Source of the DNA: UBA6522 sp963664945
Lineage (GTDB): Bacteria; Pseudomonadota; Gammaproteobacteria; Steroidobacterales; Rariloculaceae
Length of the DNA stretch: 64,000 nt
NCBI GenBank assembly: GCA_963664945.1
Contig: OY761822.1
Location: 186,001-250,000, forward strand
Direction of reading: 5' to 3'
Both the position numbers and the translations under genes were made by a program. Below, in pieces: positions 56,078 to 64,000 of this stretch. The notes under the pieces are model-generated. The model saw nothing but the letters and a program-made list of their open reading frames with translations. It made no database searches and was not told the origin of the DNA. Position 1 is the stretch's first letter. Each line of letters starts with the position of its first letter.

Positions 56078-57495
56078 TTATCGAGCACTTACGTGAGCCG
56101 CGGTTGCTGTTCGCCAACGGCACGCATGTATGTCCCCGACGTGGCATTGCGGAGTATGGGGTGTTCGATCAGTTGCAAGCCACGCGCCGCAGCGAAATCT
56201 ACGTAGCCGGAATCGGAACCTCCAACTGTATCGACCTTCTCGACAAGTGGATCAAGCGATGCAGCGGCGTTATTGCTGCCGCTTCGGACGTCAAGCAGGA
56301 AAATCTTCGGCTGCCATTCTTCGGATTCAATCGCAAGAGCGGATTTGGCACAGATATGAAGTTTTCGACCGATCTGTCGCGGACGCTGAAAAACTCGGAA
56401 GTAAAGGAAATCTTGGACATAGGAGATAGAACCAAAAGGGTGCTCAGAGCAATCGACTGCTACTATGAGAACATAAAGTTTCTGGCGCAGAACCGGCATG
56501 TGGACGTAATTGTCTGCGTTGTTCCTGAGAAACTGTACAAAGCTATTGCTATTGAGGAGCCGCTCGGTGAAGAAACTCTTGAAGATGGCGAGAATCAATA
56601 TGAAGAACTGAACTTCAGGCGTGCCCTGAAGGCCAGGGCGATGCCGCTGGCTAAACCGTTGCAGCTGATTCGCCAGGTGACTCTCGACGTGAAAAAGGTG
56701 GCAAGGCAACAGGACGACGCAACGAAAGCGTGGAATTTCTGCACGGCCCTTTACTACAAGTCCGGCCCTACGATTCCTTGGAAGCTGGACCAGGACAACG
56801 CCAGGGCATCCTCATGCGCGGTCGGCATTTCTTTTTATCGCAGCAGGGATCGCCAGACACTAAGCACCAGCCTAGCGCAAATCTTCGATGAATTGGGAAA
56901 CGGATTGATATTGAGAGGCACGCCAGTTGACATTGATAAGGACGACCGTGTGCCCAGGCTTTCCGCGCAACAAGCGCATGACCTGCTGGCAGCGGCCCTA
57001 AATGAGTATCGCATAGCGCTAAGGACGTACCCAGCCCGGGTAGTCATTCACAAGTCGTCCAATTTCAGCGATGACGAGATCCAGGGGTTGGAATCAGCAG
57101 CGAGCGCTGTGAGGATTGACAGCGTGGATTTCGTAACAGTGATGGATTCGAAACTGCGCCTGTTCCGCGACGGCAATTATCCACCGTACAGAGGAACCTT
57201 GGCTCAACTGGACGCGGACCGGCAGCTGCTCTATACGAGAGGTTCCGTCTGGTACTACCAGACTTACCCTGGCCTCTATGTCCCCCAGCCCATTGAGCTA
57301 CGCAGTGTCAAGTGCGAGGAATCCCCGAATTTCATTGCCCGGGAGATTCTTGGGCTGACAAAGATGAACTGGAACAACACGCAGTTTGACGGCAAGTATC
57401 CCGTTACGCTGGGCTGCTCGCGCAAGGTAGGGGAAATCATGAAGTACCTCACGGACGCGGATACGCCGCAGATTCGGTATGGATACTACATGTAA
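56074..57495 (+). CDS. Short prokaryotic Argonaute (MID-PIWI)
   Basis: 473 residues from GTG 56074, in a 4-base GTGA overlap with the SMEK-APAZ gene; GGGAAGG lies about 11 bases upstream. The N-terminus HLREPRLLFANG and PRRGIAEYGVFDQ matches the start of short pAgos, which lack N and PAZ domains. MID spans about 40-230. PIWI (about 230-473) has SCAVGISFYRSRDRQTLSTS, AQIFDELGNGLILRGTPVDI, YPARVVIHKSSNFSDDEIQG, RGSVWYYQTYPGLYVPQPIE and IAREILGLTKMNWNNTQFDG. I see no DEDX catalytic tetrad, as expected for short pAgos, which sense nucleic acid with a guide and trigger the partner effector. Length fits the 420-500 range. Confidence 0.88.
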   Translation: MIIEHLREPRLLFANGTHVCPRRGIAEYGVFDQLQATRRSEIYVAGIGTSNCIDLLDKWIKRCSGVIAAASDVKQENLRLPFFGFNRKSGFGTDMKFSTDLSRTLKNSEVKEILDIGDRTKRVLRAIDCYYENIKFLAQNRHVDVIVCVVPEKLYKAIAIEEPLGEETLEDGENQYEELNFRRALKARAMPLAKPLQLIRQVTLDVKKVARQQDDATKAWNFCTALYYKSGPTIPWKLDQDNARASSCAVGISFYRSRDRQTLSTSLAQIFDELGNGLILRGTPVDIDKDDRVPRLSAQQAHDLLAAALNEYRIALRTYPARVVIHKSSNFSDDEIQGLESAASAVRIDSVDFVTVMDSKLRLFRDGNYPPYRGTLAQLDADRQLLYTRGSVWYYQTYPGLYVPQPIELRSVKCEESPNFIAREILGLTKMNWNNTQFDGKYPVTLGCSRKVGEIMKYLTDADTPQIRYGYYM

Positions 57496-57619
57496 GGGGC
57501 GCGGCTGGGACACGTCCAGGGTACCCACTGGGGACTGCGCCAATATCTGAACATGAAATTGATCGAGGAGACGAACTTTAAGACTCTGGGCACGGGGCAC
57601 AATCCCGACGGGCTACAAA

Positions 57620-57874
57620 TTGCGCTTATATGCTTGGGAGCAAGGCCGAGGTGGTGAGCATCTGCATGACCATTTTTTGCAATGCGATTGCGGTGGCATG
57701 ACGGTCGACACCGAGTTAGCGACTTCAGGGGCACAGGAAAATGCAACGTTTATGATCTTCGATAACGTCCATGCCAAAGGGCTGCGCTCGAAATTTGCCG
57801 ACGGTTCGACCTTCTACACCCAAGCTGAAAATGGTGTACGCATCAAGTCCGACGGTGCAGCCGAATTCATCTGA
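57620..57874 (+). CDS. Small protein between pAgo and UDG-like gene
   Basis: 84 residues if started at TTG 57620, or 58 from ATG 57698 (MTVDTELATSGAQENATFMI). The sequence FDNVHAKGLRSKFADGSTFY and GVRIKSDGAAEFI looks coding, but no family is recognised. A short frame 57553-57657 (MKLIEETNFKTLGTGHNPDG) overlaps it in another frame, so the two could be pieces of one frameshifted small gene. It ends 34 bases before the UDG-like gene and may be co-transcribed with it. Confidence 0.4.
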   Translation: MRLYAWEQGRGGEHLHDHFLQCDCGGMTVDTELATSGAQENATFMIFDNVHAKGLRSKFADGSTFYTQAENGVRIKSDGAAEFI

Positions 57875-57908
57875 CGCACGAAGGCGTAAATTCAGGAGCA
57901 AAAAAAGA

Positions 57909-58703
57909 ATGCATTGCGGGGATCAAATTGACCGTGAAATGACGCCAGCGCGTATTGCCGTCAAGGCCTTGCAAGAGAAGCTCGGTATCGGCGCGTCCGA
58001 CGAGTGTTTTCGCTGCGGCTCACTCGATACCCAGTGCAAACCAAGCAGCGAGAAAATGTTGGGCAAGGTCCTGATCAGCAAGGGCGATTGGACCTATGTC
58101 GGCCACGAGTACGGTCAGGCAAGGATACAAAACAAACTAGCTCGGATCCTTTTTGTATCCATGGAACGGCCCAAATCCAACCAAAAACCAGAAAAGTTTG
58201 AAGATACTCAAAGGGCCTTTCGCGAAGCCTGCTTTCACCGGCAGAATCCCCACATGGGGGGAACAGATATCGAATTGGAAGGTCTTCTCGACCCAACGAC
58301 GACCCGGGAGAAGCGTTGCATGCAGTTCGCCCTGACCAACTCGATCCGATGTCGGCCTGTTTCGAACCGAGCAAATTCACAGTCGACGCCGATTATGGTC
58401 GAGGAATGTAAACGCCACACCAAGTCCATCATCTCCACATTGCAGCCAGACGTGATTGTCACTCAGGGAAAGCCAGCCTTTGGGAGCATTGCCAAGCTCT
58501 ATAAGACAGAGACCGTCTACAAGGCGAAGAATGGAAGACAAGGTCAGACAGTCAGGTTTGCAGAAGTACGGCGGGGTGACAGCTTATTGTTCCTTCGAAC
58601 CGCTCATCCTGCAAACCACGTTGGGTTTCGTTGGAAACGCGGACCGATCTCAGATTATCTTGGCGACGCAATTGAAGTTCTACGCAAGTTGTACGCAACC
58701 TGA
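57909..58703 (+). CDS. Uracil-DNA-glycosylase-superfamily-like protein
   Basis: 264 residues from ATG 57909, with CAGGAG about 10 bases upstream. A cysteine cluster near the N-terminus (ECFRCGSLDTQC) could bind a metal or Fe-S cluster, as in family 4 glycosylases. The UDG-like core reads ILFVSMERPKSN, FALTNSIRCRPV, IISTLQPDVIVTQGKPAFGS, and FLRTAHPANHVGFRWKRG. The usual GEAPG motif is replaced by VSMERP, so catalysis on uracil is doubtful; it may bind or process another nucleic-acid target. It is downstream of the short pAgo and could be part of that system. Confidence 0.6.
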   Translation: MHCGDQIDREMTPARIAVKALQEKLGIGASDECFRCGSLDTQCKPSSEKMLGKVLISKGDWTYVGHEYGQARIQNKLARILFVSMERPKSNQKPEKFEDTQRAFREACFHRQNPHMGGTDIELEGLLDPTTTREKRCMQFALTNSIRCRPVSNRANSQSTPIMVEECKRHTKSIISTLQPDVIVTQGKPAFGSIAKLYKTETVYKAKNGRQGQTVRFAEVRRGDSLLFLRTAHPANHVGFRWKRGPISDYLGDAIEVLRKLYAT

Positions 58704-58760
58704 CGTTGAGCGCCATTGCCTAGAACGTCACGCGGCGACTCGGCCAATAAGGCAAGCGTT

Positions 58761-59027
58761 TCAGTTGGTTGGTGTTATTTGGTCTGGACGCGTACTAAAA
58801 ACTTCGAGCAGTTCAAAGTCTCGCAATGGAACGGAACCGGTTGGGAAAGCGACGGTAAAGCGATGCTCAGGGTTGTCCGGCAGGTGCGTGTTGTTAAGCA
58901 TCAGCGTGGCCAAGTCCGCCAGCTGGATTGGTAGGCTGTGGAAAGAGAAGGCATCGAAGCCGTCACTGTTGCCAGTACCCGATAATGCCCGTAAGCCACT
59001 TTCCGGCGTGAGCGGAATTCGCCGATT
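58761..59027 (-). pseudogene. Gene remnant without a start codon
   Basis: On the minus strand a stop-free frame of about 88 codons between a stop at 59028-59030 and the stop at 58761 reads like protein: PLTPESGLRALSGTGNSDGF, FHSLPIQLADLATLMLNNTH, and FTVAFPTGSVPLRDFELLEV. There is no ATG near the beginning, so it is the 3' part of a truncated gene, or a gene with an unusual start. Not recognised as a named family. Confidence 0.4.
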
Positions 59028-59093
59028 TCAGCCAGTAATGCGCCTTTCGGATGTTGACTTTAGCAAGGGGCACGATAACTACCCGGTCGTGAT

Positions 59094-59273
59094 TCATTTC
59101 TCGCCGACGCCAACTATTTCAAAGGAGTCGCTGGCCTCGATGCCCGCCCCGCGGCGGGCTTGATCCAACCTCTTGCGGATGTCGGCAACGGTTCGGGCGA
59201 ATTCGATCTGCTCTCGTTGACGCTGCCAGGCTTCTGCCTCCATGATCATCAGCGCCAGTTTACCGTTGACCAT
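59094..59273 (-). CDS. Small antitoxin-like protein
   Basis: 59 residues from ATG 59273 (MVNGKLALMIMEAEAWQRQR), continuing EQIEFARTVADIRKRLDQAR to stop at 59094. The amphipathic, charged helical composition resembles small antitoxins, but no family is certain. The frame stays open upstream (GCGRPDIL), so this may be the C-terminus of a larger protein. The remnant at 58761-59027 lies just downstream on the same strand and could be its former partner. Confidence 0.4.
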   Translation of the reverse strand: MVNGKLALMIMEAEAWQRQREQIEFARTVADIRKRLDQARRGAGIEASDSFEIVGVGEK

Positions 59274-59820
59274 CAGGATGTCAGGTCTTCCGCAGCCACG
59301 ACGGGGGACCGGTAAGAGCGAGGGTGCGTGTGGACAGCCCTTTCGGGCCTAGTGGCGCGGCGCGGGGCCAGGGACGGCCAGGAGCGCCGCGCCACGATCC
59401 GAGCCCGCCATGAATGGCGGGCACGTTTAGTCGATTTTGAAACTACCAAATATCCAACACAAATATTTGGCTACAAACCACGCTTTTTCGAGTACCATCG
59501 TCCGTCGCTCCAATTAAGAGTTATCACTTCGAAAGCGGATTGAATTCAATTGGAGCGTACCCGCGGGTGCTCAAGTCGCGACGTAACGCAAAAGTCGTGC
59601 CCGGGAGCGACGGTCGCCGTCTCCGTTTGTTCATTCTGGCTCCACAAGTTGCAACGCTACTGCCTGGGAGCGCGGGTGTCTTGTCACTGTCGCGTGAACA
59701 CCGCCAGACTTGCGTGAATTCGATATCCGTCGGGCTCTCGTATCCCCAGTCCACTCCCTACAAGAGCCAGACGCGCCCGTCGGGGCGACGAGGTGACCGG
59801 CGTGGGTTGTCGCCTTACCT
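59274..59820. other. Intergenic stretch, no gene recognised
   Basis: Mixed-composition sequence. One hairpin is clear: GCCCGCCA (59403-59410) and TGGCGGGC (59415-59422) around loop TGAA, terminator-like but without a long T-run. Several short frames exist on both strands but none looks coding. Confidence 0.4.
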
Positions 59821-60429
59821 TCAAGACACTTCATGGCCGGCCGTAGTTTCCGTCGATTTCATGAGTTCGTTTAAACTCGCCATGCGACCACGACGTAGTT
59901 CCTCAATGCCAGCTTTCACTTTTTCGAGATATTCCACCGGATTCCAGCCTGCTAACTCTTCGTCCGGAATCCCGTATTTTCGACGGATTTCTTGGGCCAG
60001 TCCTATGGCAGCAAGCCCAAGTTTCGCGTATTGATAATGCCGCTCCTCATACACCTCGTCATAGTCCGGTGGAAAGGCATTTTCGCTTGCAGATTCCACG
60101 ATCCGGTTTGCCGCCTCGGCGCGATTTGTAAGAGTAAGCAGCCGGTACATGAGTTTATGATTGATGCTGTTCCAATCAACATCCGACGGATAGCTCGGCG
60201 GGAACGGACGAGCAATCTGTGTCTCAAGGTATCCGTCTTTGTTACGTTGCCCGTTGTCCATCGCAACTTCTGTACACCGATGCACATACTCATCCAAGAT
60301 GCAAACCACTCGCATAGCCAGATACCGGGCTCGCCGCTTACGGGCAATCCGTCCGGACCAGATATCTTTTGCCCAAGTAAAAATGAGGCCAACCAGAACA
60401 CCGATAAGGCCGAAGACAGCCTCGCTCAT
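59821..60429 (-). CDS. Hypothetical membrane-anchored protein
   Basis: 202 residues from ATG 60429. One N-terminal membrane helix (AVFGLIGVLVGLIFTWAKDI), then a basic stretch (RIARKRRARYLAMR) and a helical cytosolic domain (LTLTNRAEAANRIVESASEN, KLGLAAIGLAQEIRRKYGIP). The layout matches small membrane proteins of unknown function that often sit next to mobile or defence genes. It is 203 bases downstream of the second hsdR on the same strand. No catalytic motif is visible. Confidence 0.7.
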   Translation of the reverse strand: MSEAVFGLIGVLVGLIFTWAKDIWSGRIARKRRARYLAMRVVCILDEYVHRCTEVAMDNGQRNKDGYLETQIARPFPPSYPSDVDWNSINHKLMYRLLTLTNRAEAANRIVESASENAFPPDYDEVYEERHYQYAKLGLAAIGLAQEIRRKYGIPDEELAGWNPVEYLEKVKAGIEELRRGRMASLNELMKSTETTAGHEVS

Positions 60430-60631
60430 CGAACAGCTCCTTACTTTTCTCTACGGTAAACAGGAAGTAGCGTGGAGGTGGTCTTAGTGTGCGATTCCTG
60501 CTGGATCTGTACCATGTCGTCTTACCTATTTCGTCTCAAGTTTTTTCATTGCATTTTCTAGGACCAAGTATGGTTCTATGCTTCGGTTGCCGCCACCGAT
60601 AGGTTCTCGGCGACCTCGGGGACCGGTTTTC

Positions 60632-63600
60632 CTAGCCGGCGTCGGCCAGTGGTTCGCGCTGAAGAGCTTTCAACTTCTCAAAGATCCCTTCGATCACGTT
60701 GATCTTCCCGGCGAACAATGCCTCGGGACCGCCGGCATGCACACTACTGAACGGTGCCTCGTAGAGCGCCGATGGCTCCATGACACCTCGCGCCGTGAGT
60801 TGGTTGATCACCATTTCAATGAAACGGATCTGCGGCGTGGTCAGGCTTCGGTTGGAGAGGAACTCCGAAAAGACCTCCTGTGCTGCAGCGCGGTCCATCC
60901 CCACCATGCTCCGCACGAAATGTGCCAGGGAAGGAGCGTCGCTCCGCGCCAGGAGGCCCGTCAGCAGCGTCGGGCCGTCGTCCTCGCCGATATCGACCAG
61001 TGTCTGCTCGAGCCCTTGCAAGTCGGTAGCCGTGAGCGGCTGGTTGGTCCGGAGTCGATGGATCACGATGTGGTCGAGATGGTTCTTCAGGTACTCCTGC
61101 ACCTTCTTCTCATACAGGACCCCGGTCATCTTCGGCAGGCTATCGGCGGTGCCCTGCCGCACGGCGACGATCTCGTCCTGGAAATCGGTGTAGACGATCT
61201 TTCGCGACTTCCTGTCCAGGAAAGGTACCAGGCCTCGCAGGCGCAGGCGCAGTTCCTCAAGACCGTCCAGGGCGATGCCTTCCCAGAAGGCTGTCTCCTG
61301 CACTGATGCCAGGTAGGCGAGCTGAGCCGCCACCGCGGGAATTGTGCTCTTCTCTTCGAGCAGCATGGCGATCTCCACCACCCGTCGGCGGTGCTGCTCA
61401 AGTGTGCCCGTGTCACCCTCGGCGAAGGCCAATTGCATCTTCAGCGCCGTGAGATCGAACAGGCGCGATTCGATGTCGTCGGTCTCAATCTCGCTGGGCA
61501 GCCCGGCAACCTCACTCTGCAGGGTCTCGACATCGGACGCGGTGAGCCGCTCCCATGACTCCCGCTGCTGGAATCGCTCGACGGCTTCAAGCTGCATCCG
61601 CACGATGAAGTTCTCGCGGTTCATCGCCGCGACTTCCCGGTGAAGTTCCGTCGTCAACGCCCCGGCCAGCGCCATCTCCGGGTCCAGGTCCGGCGTGGTC
61701 TGGACACTTGTCAGCAACTGCACCCGAGCACGAAAGATCCGCGTGCCGAGCGGCATGCCGCCACCGGGCTCGATCCCCTCCGGCTGCTCACGGAAAAAGT
61801 CGAAGTTGAAACAGAAGTCGAAGACGCGAAAGTCGTGCTTGTTCTCCCCGGGTCCGAAAAGATCGGGGCACAGTCGCGTGCCGCGCCCGATCATCTGCCA
61901 GAACTTGATCCGCGAGTAGACCGGCTTGAAGAAGACCAGATTGGCCACCTCGGGCACGTCGATGCCGGTATCGAGCATGTCCACGGAGATCGCGATGTGC
62001 GGCGCCTTGTCCTTCCGTGAGAAGTCGTCGATCAGACTCTGTGGATACTTGGCGTAGTGATCGATGAGGCGGGCGAAGTGCCCAGCGTACTGCGGGTAGT
62101 GGCGGTTAAACCGCTCTTCGATGAACTTCGCATGCTCGTGATTGCGCGCGAAAATGATCGTCTTGGCCAGCCGGTCGCCACCGTCGACCGTGTGGCCGCG
62201 CTGCATGAGATGTTGCAGCACCTTGTCGACCGTGTCGCTGTTGAAGAGCCAATTGTTGATGGCGGACGCGTTGACCCGCTCCGGCAGCGTACCATCGTCC
62301 TCGTCGTCGCCCCAGTCGAGGCTCTCCCACTGTTCCTGCTCTTCCTCGCTGAGCGAATCGTAGTCGATGCCCTCGCGCGGAAACCGGAGATCCACCTGCT
62401 GAACCTTCGGCGGCACGAGGTAGCCGTCCGCCACCGCGGTCGCGAGTTCGTACGCGTCGGTGGGCACGCCCGGCTCCAGGTCAAAGAGTTCGTAGGTGTT
62501 CCGGTCGACCTGGTCCCGGGGCGTTGCGGTCAGGCCCACCAGCAGCGAGTCGAAGTACCGAAAGATGGCCCCGTACTTCTGATACACCGAACGGTGCGCC
62601 TCGTCGATGATCACGAGATCGAAATGCCCGACCCCGAATCGGACCTCGGTGCCTGATGTCTCGTTGATCAGCCCCATCATCGTCGGATAGGTGCAGACGT
62701 AGACCCGGCCCGCCTTGTCCTTCTCGGTCACCAGGTTGACCGGGCTCGATTCCGGCAGGTGGGCCTTGAACGCCCCCACCGCCTGATTCACCAGCGATAT
62801 CCGGTCCGCCAGAAACAGCGCCCGCTTCACCCAACCCGCCCGCTGCAGCAGGTCAACCAGCGCGATTGCCACGCGCGTCTTGCCGCTGCCGGTCGCCATC
62901 ACCAGCAGCGCCTTGCGCCGCGCCTGTCCGAATTGCTCACCGATGCTCCCGATGGCCCGCTTCTGGTAGTACCGCCCGGCAATGGCGTCCTTCACGCCCG
63001 AAGCGTCCAGCGGTTCGCGGTGAGATCGGCGATGCAGCAGTGACGCCAGCTCGTCCTTCTTGTAGAAGCCGGCGACGACTCGCGGCGCGTAGACCCGGTC
63101 GTCCCAGAGGTAGGTTTTGTACCCGTTTGTGTAGAAGATGACCGGGCGCTGGCCGTGCATGGCCTCCAGGCAGTCCGCGTAGAGTTTGGCCTGCTGTCGG
63201 CCCACTGCCGGATCGACAGTGGTCTTTTTCGCCTCCACCACCGCCAGCGGCTTGCCGTCATCTCCCCACAGGACGTAATCGGCGAAACCGAGACCCGAGG
63301 CGTTCGGCATGCCCGTGACTTCGTACTCACGGTCGTGTTCCCGGTCGAGCGGCCAGCCGGCGCGCTGCAGGGCCAGATCGATGATCAGCCTGCGGGTTTT
63401 GCTCTCGTTCCAGTCGCGCGTCTCTGGGACGGTCTCGTTCTCCGCCTTGATGGCGGCGAGTCGTTCACGCAACGCCTCCAACTCGTCTTCGATCTCTTTG
63501 CGCGCGTCGTCGGCTGAATCCAGTTGGCTCTTGAGGGTCTCCAGTTCTTCGACGGTTGCTGGCGTGGCGCCGGTTTCGAGTCTGGGGACAAGGGACTCAT

Positions 63601-64000
63601 CGAAGGTCTTTCCGTGAAGATTCTCCGCTCCTTTCCGCAGATAGGTGCGACCGGCCCAGTAGAGCACGTGCGCCAGCTCTCGCACGACGTTCAACGCGTG
63701 CTCCGGCGCGGGTGTCCTGTTGCCGTGCACCGCCACGTTGCCCGCCTGTCGGACGTACTCCGCCTTCTGCCACACGACCTCGGGCACGATTGCACGGAAC
63801 GCGGGCTCGCTGAGGTAGCCGTCCAGGTTCGTGACCTTTGGTGGGCTCAGGGTCTTCTCGACCTTGTAGACACGTTTGACCAAGCGCTCCAGCGCATGGC
63901 GTGCATGGAAGCAGGAGGCCCGTGGGTCGCCGTAAACGTGGTGCTCTGCGTAACTCGCACTCTCTGCCGCATGCGGGAATTCCTGCTTCAGGAACTGGAA
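60632..64000 (-). CDS. hsdR: Type I restriction endonuclease subunit HsdR (second system; 5' end outside window)
   Basis: The frame is open from 60632 to the right edge (1,122 codons plus stop), and the N-terminus lies outside. The visible start FLKQEFPHAAESASYAEHHV and DPRASCFHARHALERL is a DUF4145-type domain. Then come the endonuclease region (FADYVLWGDDGKPLAVVEAK), Walker A LLVMATGSGKTRVAIAL, DEAH box DLVIIDEAHRSVYQKYGAIF, motif III LVGLTATPRD, motif VI FWQMIGRGTRLCPDLFG, and an EcoEI-type C-terminal domain. HsdR cuts unmodified DNA after ATP-driven translocation. The TTG near 63883 is internal. It differs from the HsdR at 42555, so this belongs to a second type I system whose hsdM/hsdS would lie outside. 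Confidence 0.93.
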   Translation of the reverse strand, partial: FQFLKQEFPHAAESASYAEHHVYGDPRASCFHARHALERLVKRVYKVEKTLSPPKVTNLDGYLSEPAFRAIVPEVVWQKAEYVRQAGNVAVHGNRTPAPEHALNVVRELAHVLYWAGRTYLRKGAENLHGKTFDESLVPRLETGATPATVEELETLKSQLDSADDARKEIEDELEALRERLAAIKAENETVPETRDWNESKTRRLIIDLALQRAGWPLDREHDREYEVTGMPNASGLGFADYVLWGDDGKPLAVVEAKKTTVDPAVGRQQAKLYADCLEAMHGQRPVIFYTNGYKTYLWDDRVYAPRVVAGFYKKDELASLLHRRSHREPLDASGVKDAIAGRYYQKRAIGSIGEQFGQARRKALLVMATGSGKTRVAIALVDLLQRAGWVKRALFLADRISLVNQAVGAFKAHLPESSPVNLVTEKDKAGRVYVCTYPTMMGLINETSGTEVRFGVGHFDLVIIDEAHRSVYQKYGAIFRYFDSLLVGLTATPRDQVDRNTYELFDLEPGVPTDAYELATAVADGYLVPPKVQQVDLRFPREGIDYDSLSEEEQEQWESLDWGDDEDDGTLPERVNASAINNWLFNSDTVDKVLQHLMQRGHTVDGGDRLAKTIIFARNHEHAKFIEERFNRHYPQYAGHFARLIDHYAKYPQSLIDDFSRKDKAPHIAISVDMLDTGIDVPEVANLVFFKPVYSRIKFWQMIGRGTRLCPDLFGPGENKHDFRVFDFCFNFDFFREQPEGIEPGGGMPLGTRIFRARVQLLTSVQTTPDLDPEMALAGALTTELHREVAAMNRENFIVRMQLEAVERFQQRESWERLTASDVETLQSEVAGLPSEIETDDIESRLFDLTALKMQLAFAEGDTGTLEQHRRRVVEIAMLLEEKSTIPAVAAQLAYLASVQETAFWEGIALDGLEELRLRLRGLVPFLDRKSRKIVYTDFQDEIVAVRQGTADSLPKMTGVLYEKKVQEYLKNHLDHIVIHRLRTNQPLTATDLQGLEQTLVDIGEDDGPTLLTGLLARSDAPSLAHFVRSMVGMDRAAAQEVFSEFLSNRSLTTPQIRFIEMVINQLTARGVMEPSALYEAPFSSVHAGGPEALFAGKINVIEGIFEKLKALQREPLADAG

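Noticed and set aside
58456..59163. Plus-strand frame of 235 codons
   Set aside because: It overlaps the end of the UDG-like gene out of frame and its sequence is not protein-like; the minus strand reads better here.

Overview
This window looks like a chromosomal segment of a high-GC gammaproteobacterium. The main evidence is the minus-strand order tRNA-Tyr, tRNA-Gly, tRNA-Thr, tuf, tRNA-Trp, secE, nusG, rplK, rplA, rplJ at the left edge (1-4519), which is the classic gammaproteobacterial tufB/secE/rplKAJ arrangement. GloB, ThrS, TtcA and endonuclease V agree. The presence of sterol-type enzymes suggests an uncultured, possibly marine or host-associated lineage; that is inference only.

Layout. 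1-4.5 kb: translation and transcription core genes with four tRNAs and a stringent-type promoter. 4.6-14.5 kb: ordinary housekeeping and metabolic genes (a steroid 5-alpha-reductase-like membrane protein, gloB, thrS, a FAH-family enzyme, an RNA-binding RRM protein, ttcA, nfi, an amino-acid-type solute-binding protein, a DUF2461 protein). 14.5-19 kb: a minus-strand ECF transporter (S component, fused double ATPase, T component) with a secreted protein of unknown role inside the operon. 19-30 kb: secreted M28 peptidase, two DUF6152-like secreted proteins flanking a DDE transposase, a seven-repeat FG-GAP beta-propeller and two amidohydrolases. 29-36 kb: a sterol-type module (fatty-acid-desaturase-like hydroxylase, DHCR24-like FAD oxidoreductase, and a divergent Erg6-like sterol C-24 methyltransferase) whose intergenic region is invaded by a group II intron.

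From about 36 kb to the right edge the sequence is a defence island. It starts with a type I restriction-modification locus whose HsdM carries a C-terminal PIN domain, followed by a small antitoxin-like partner, HsdS, an orphan DUF433 antitoxin, an AlbA/Schlafen ATP-binding regulator, and an HsdR broken by a one-base deletion inside its DEAH box. Four tandem tyrosine recombinases follow (one frameshifted). Then come a PIN/ribbon-helix-helix toxin-antitoxin pair, two standalone PD-(D/E)XK nucleases, a two-gene operon of a SMEK-domain protein with an APAZ-like C-terminus overlapping a short prokaryotic Argonaute, a uracil-DNA-glycosylase-like protein, gene remnants, and a second type I HsdR running off the right edge.

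The two most interesting systems are the SMEK-APAZ/short-pAgo pair (54.6-57.5 kb), which has the architecture of a SPARTA/SPARDA-like abortive defence system with a different effector domain, and the bacterial sterol side-chain module (29.2-35.8 kb). The HsdM-PIN fusion with its partner gene is a third. Several small non-coding structures were also seen: a dispersed 58-64 bp perfect inverted-repeat element in two copies, a recurrent motif next to translation starts, and 8-bp direct repeats exactly flanking the intron.
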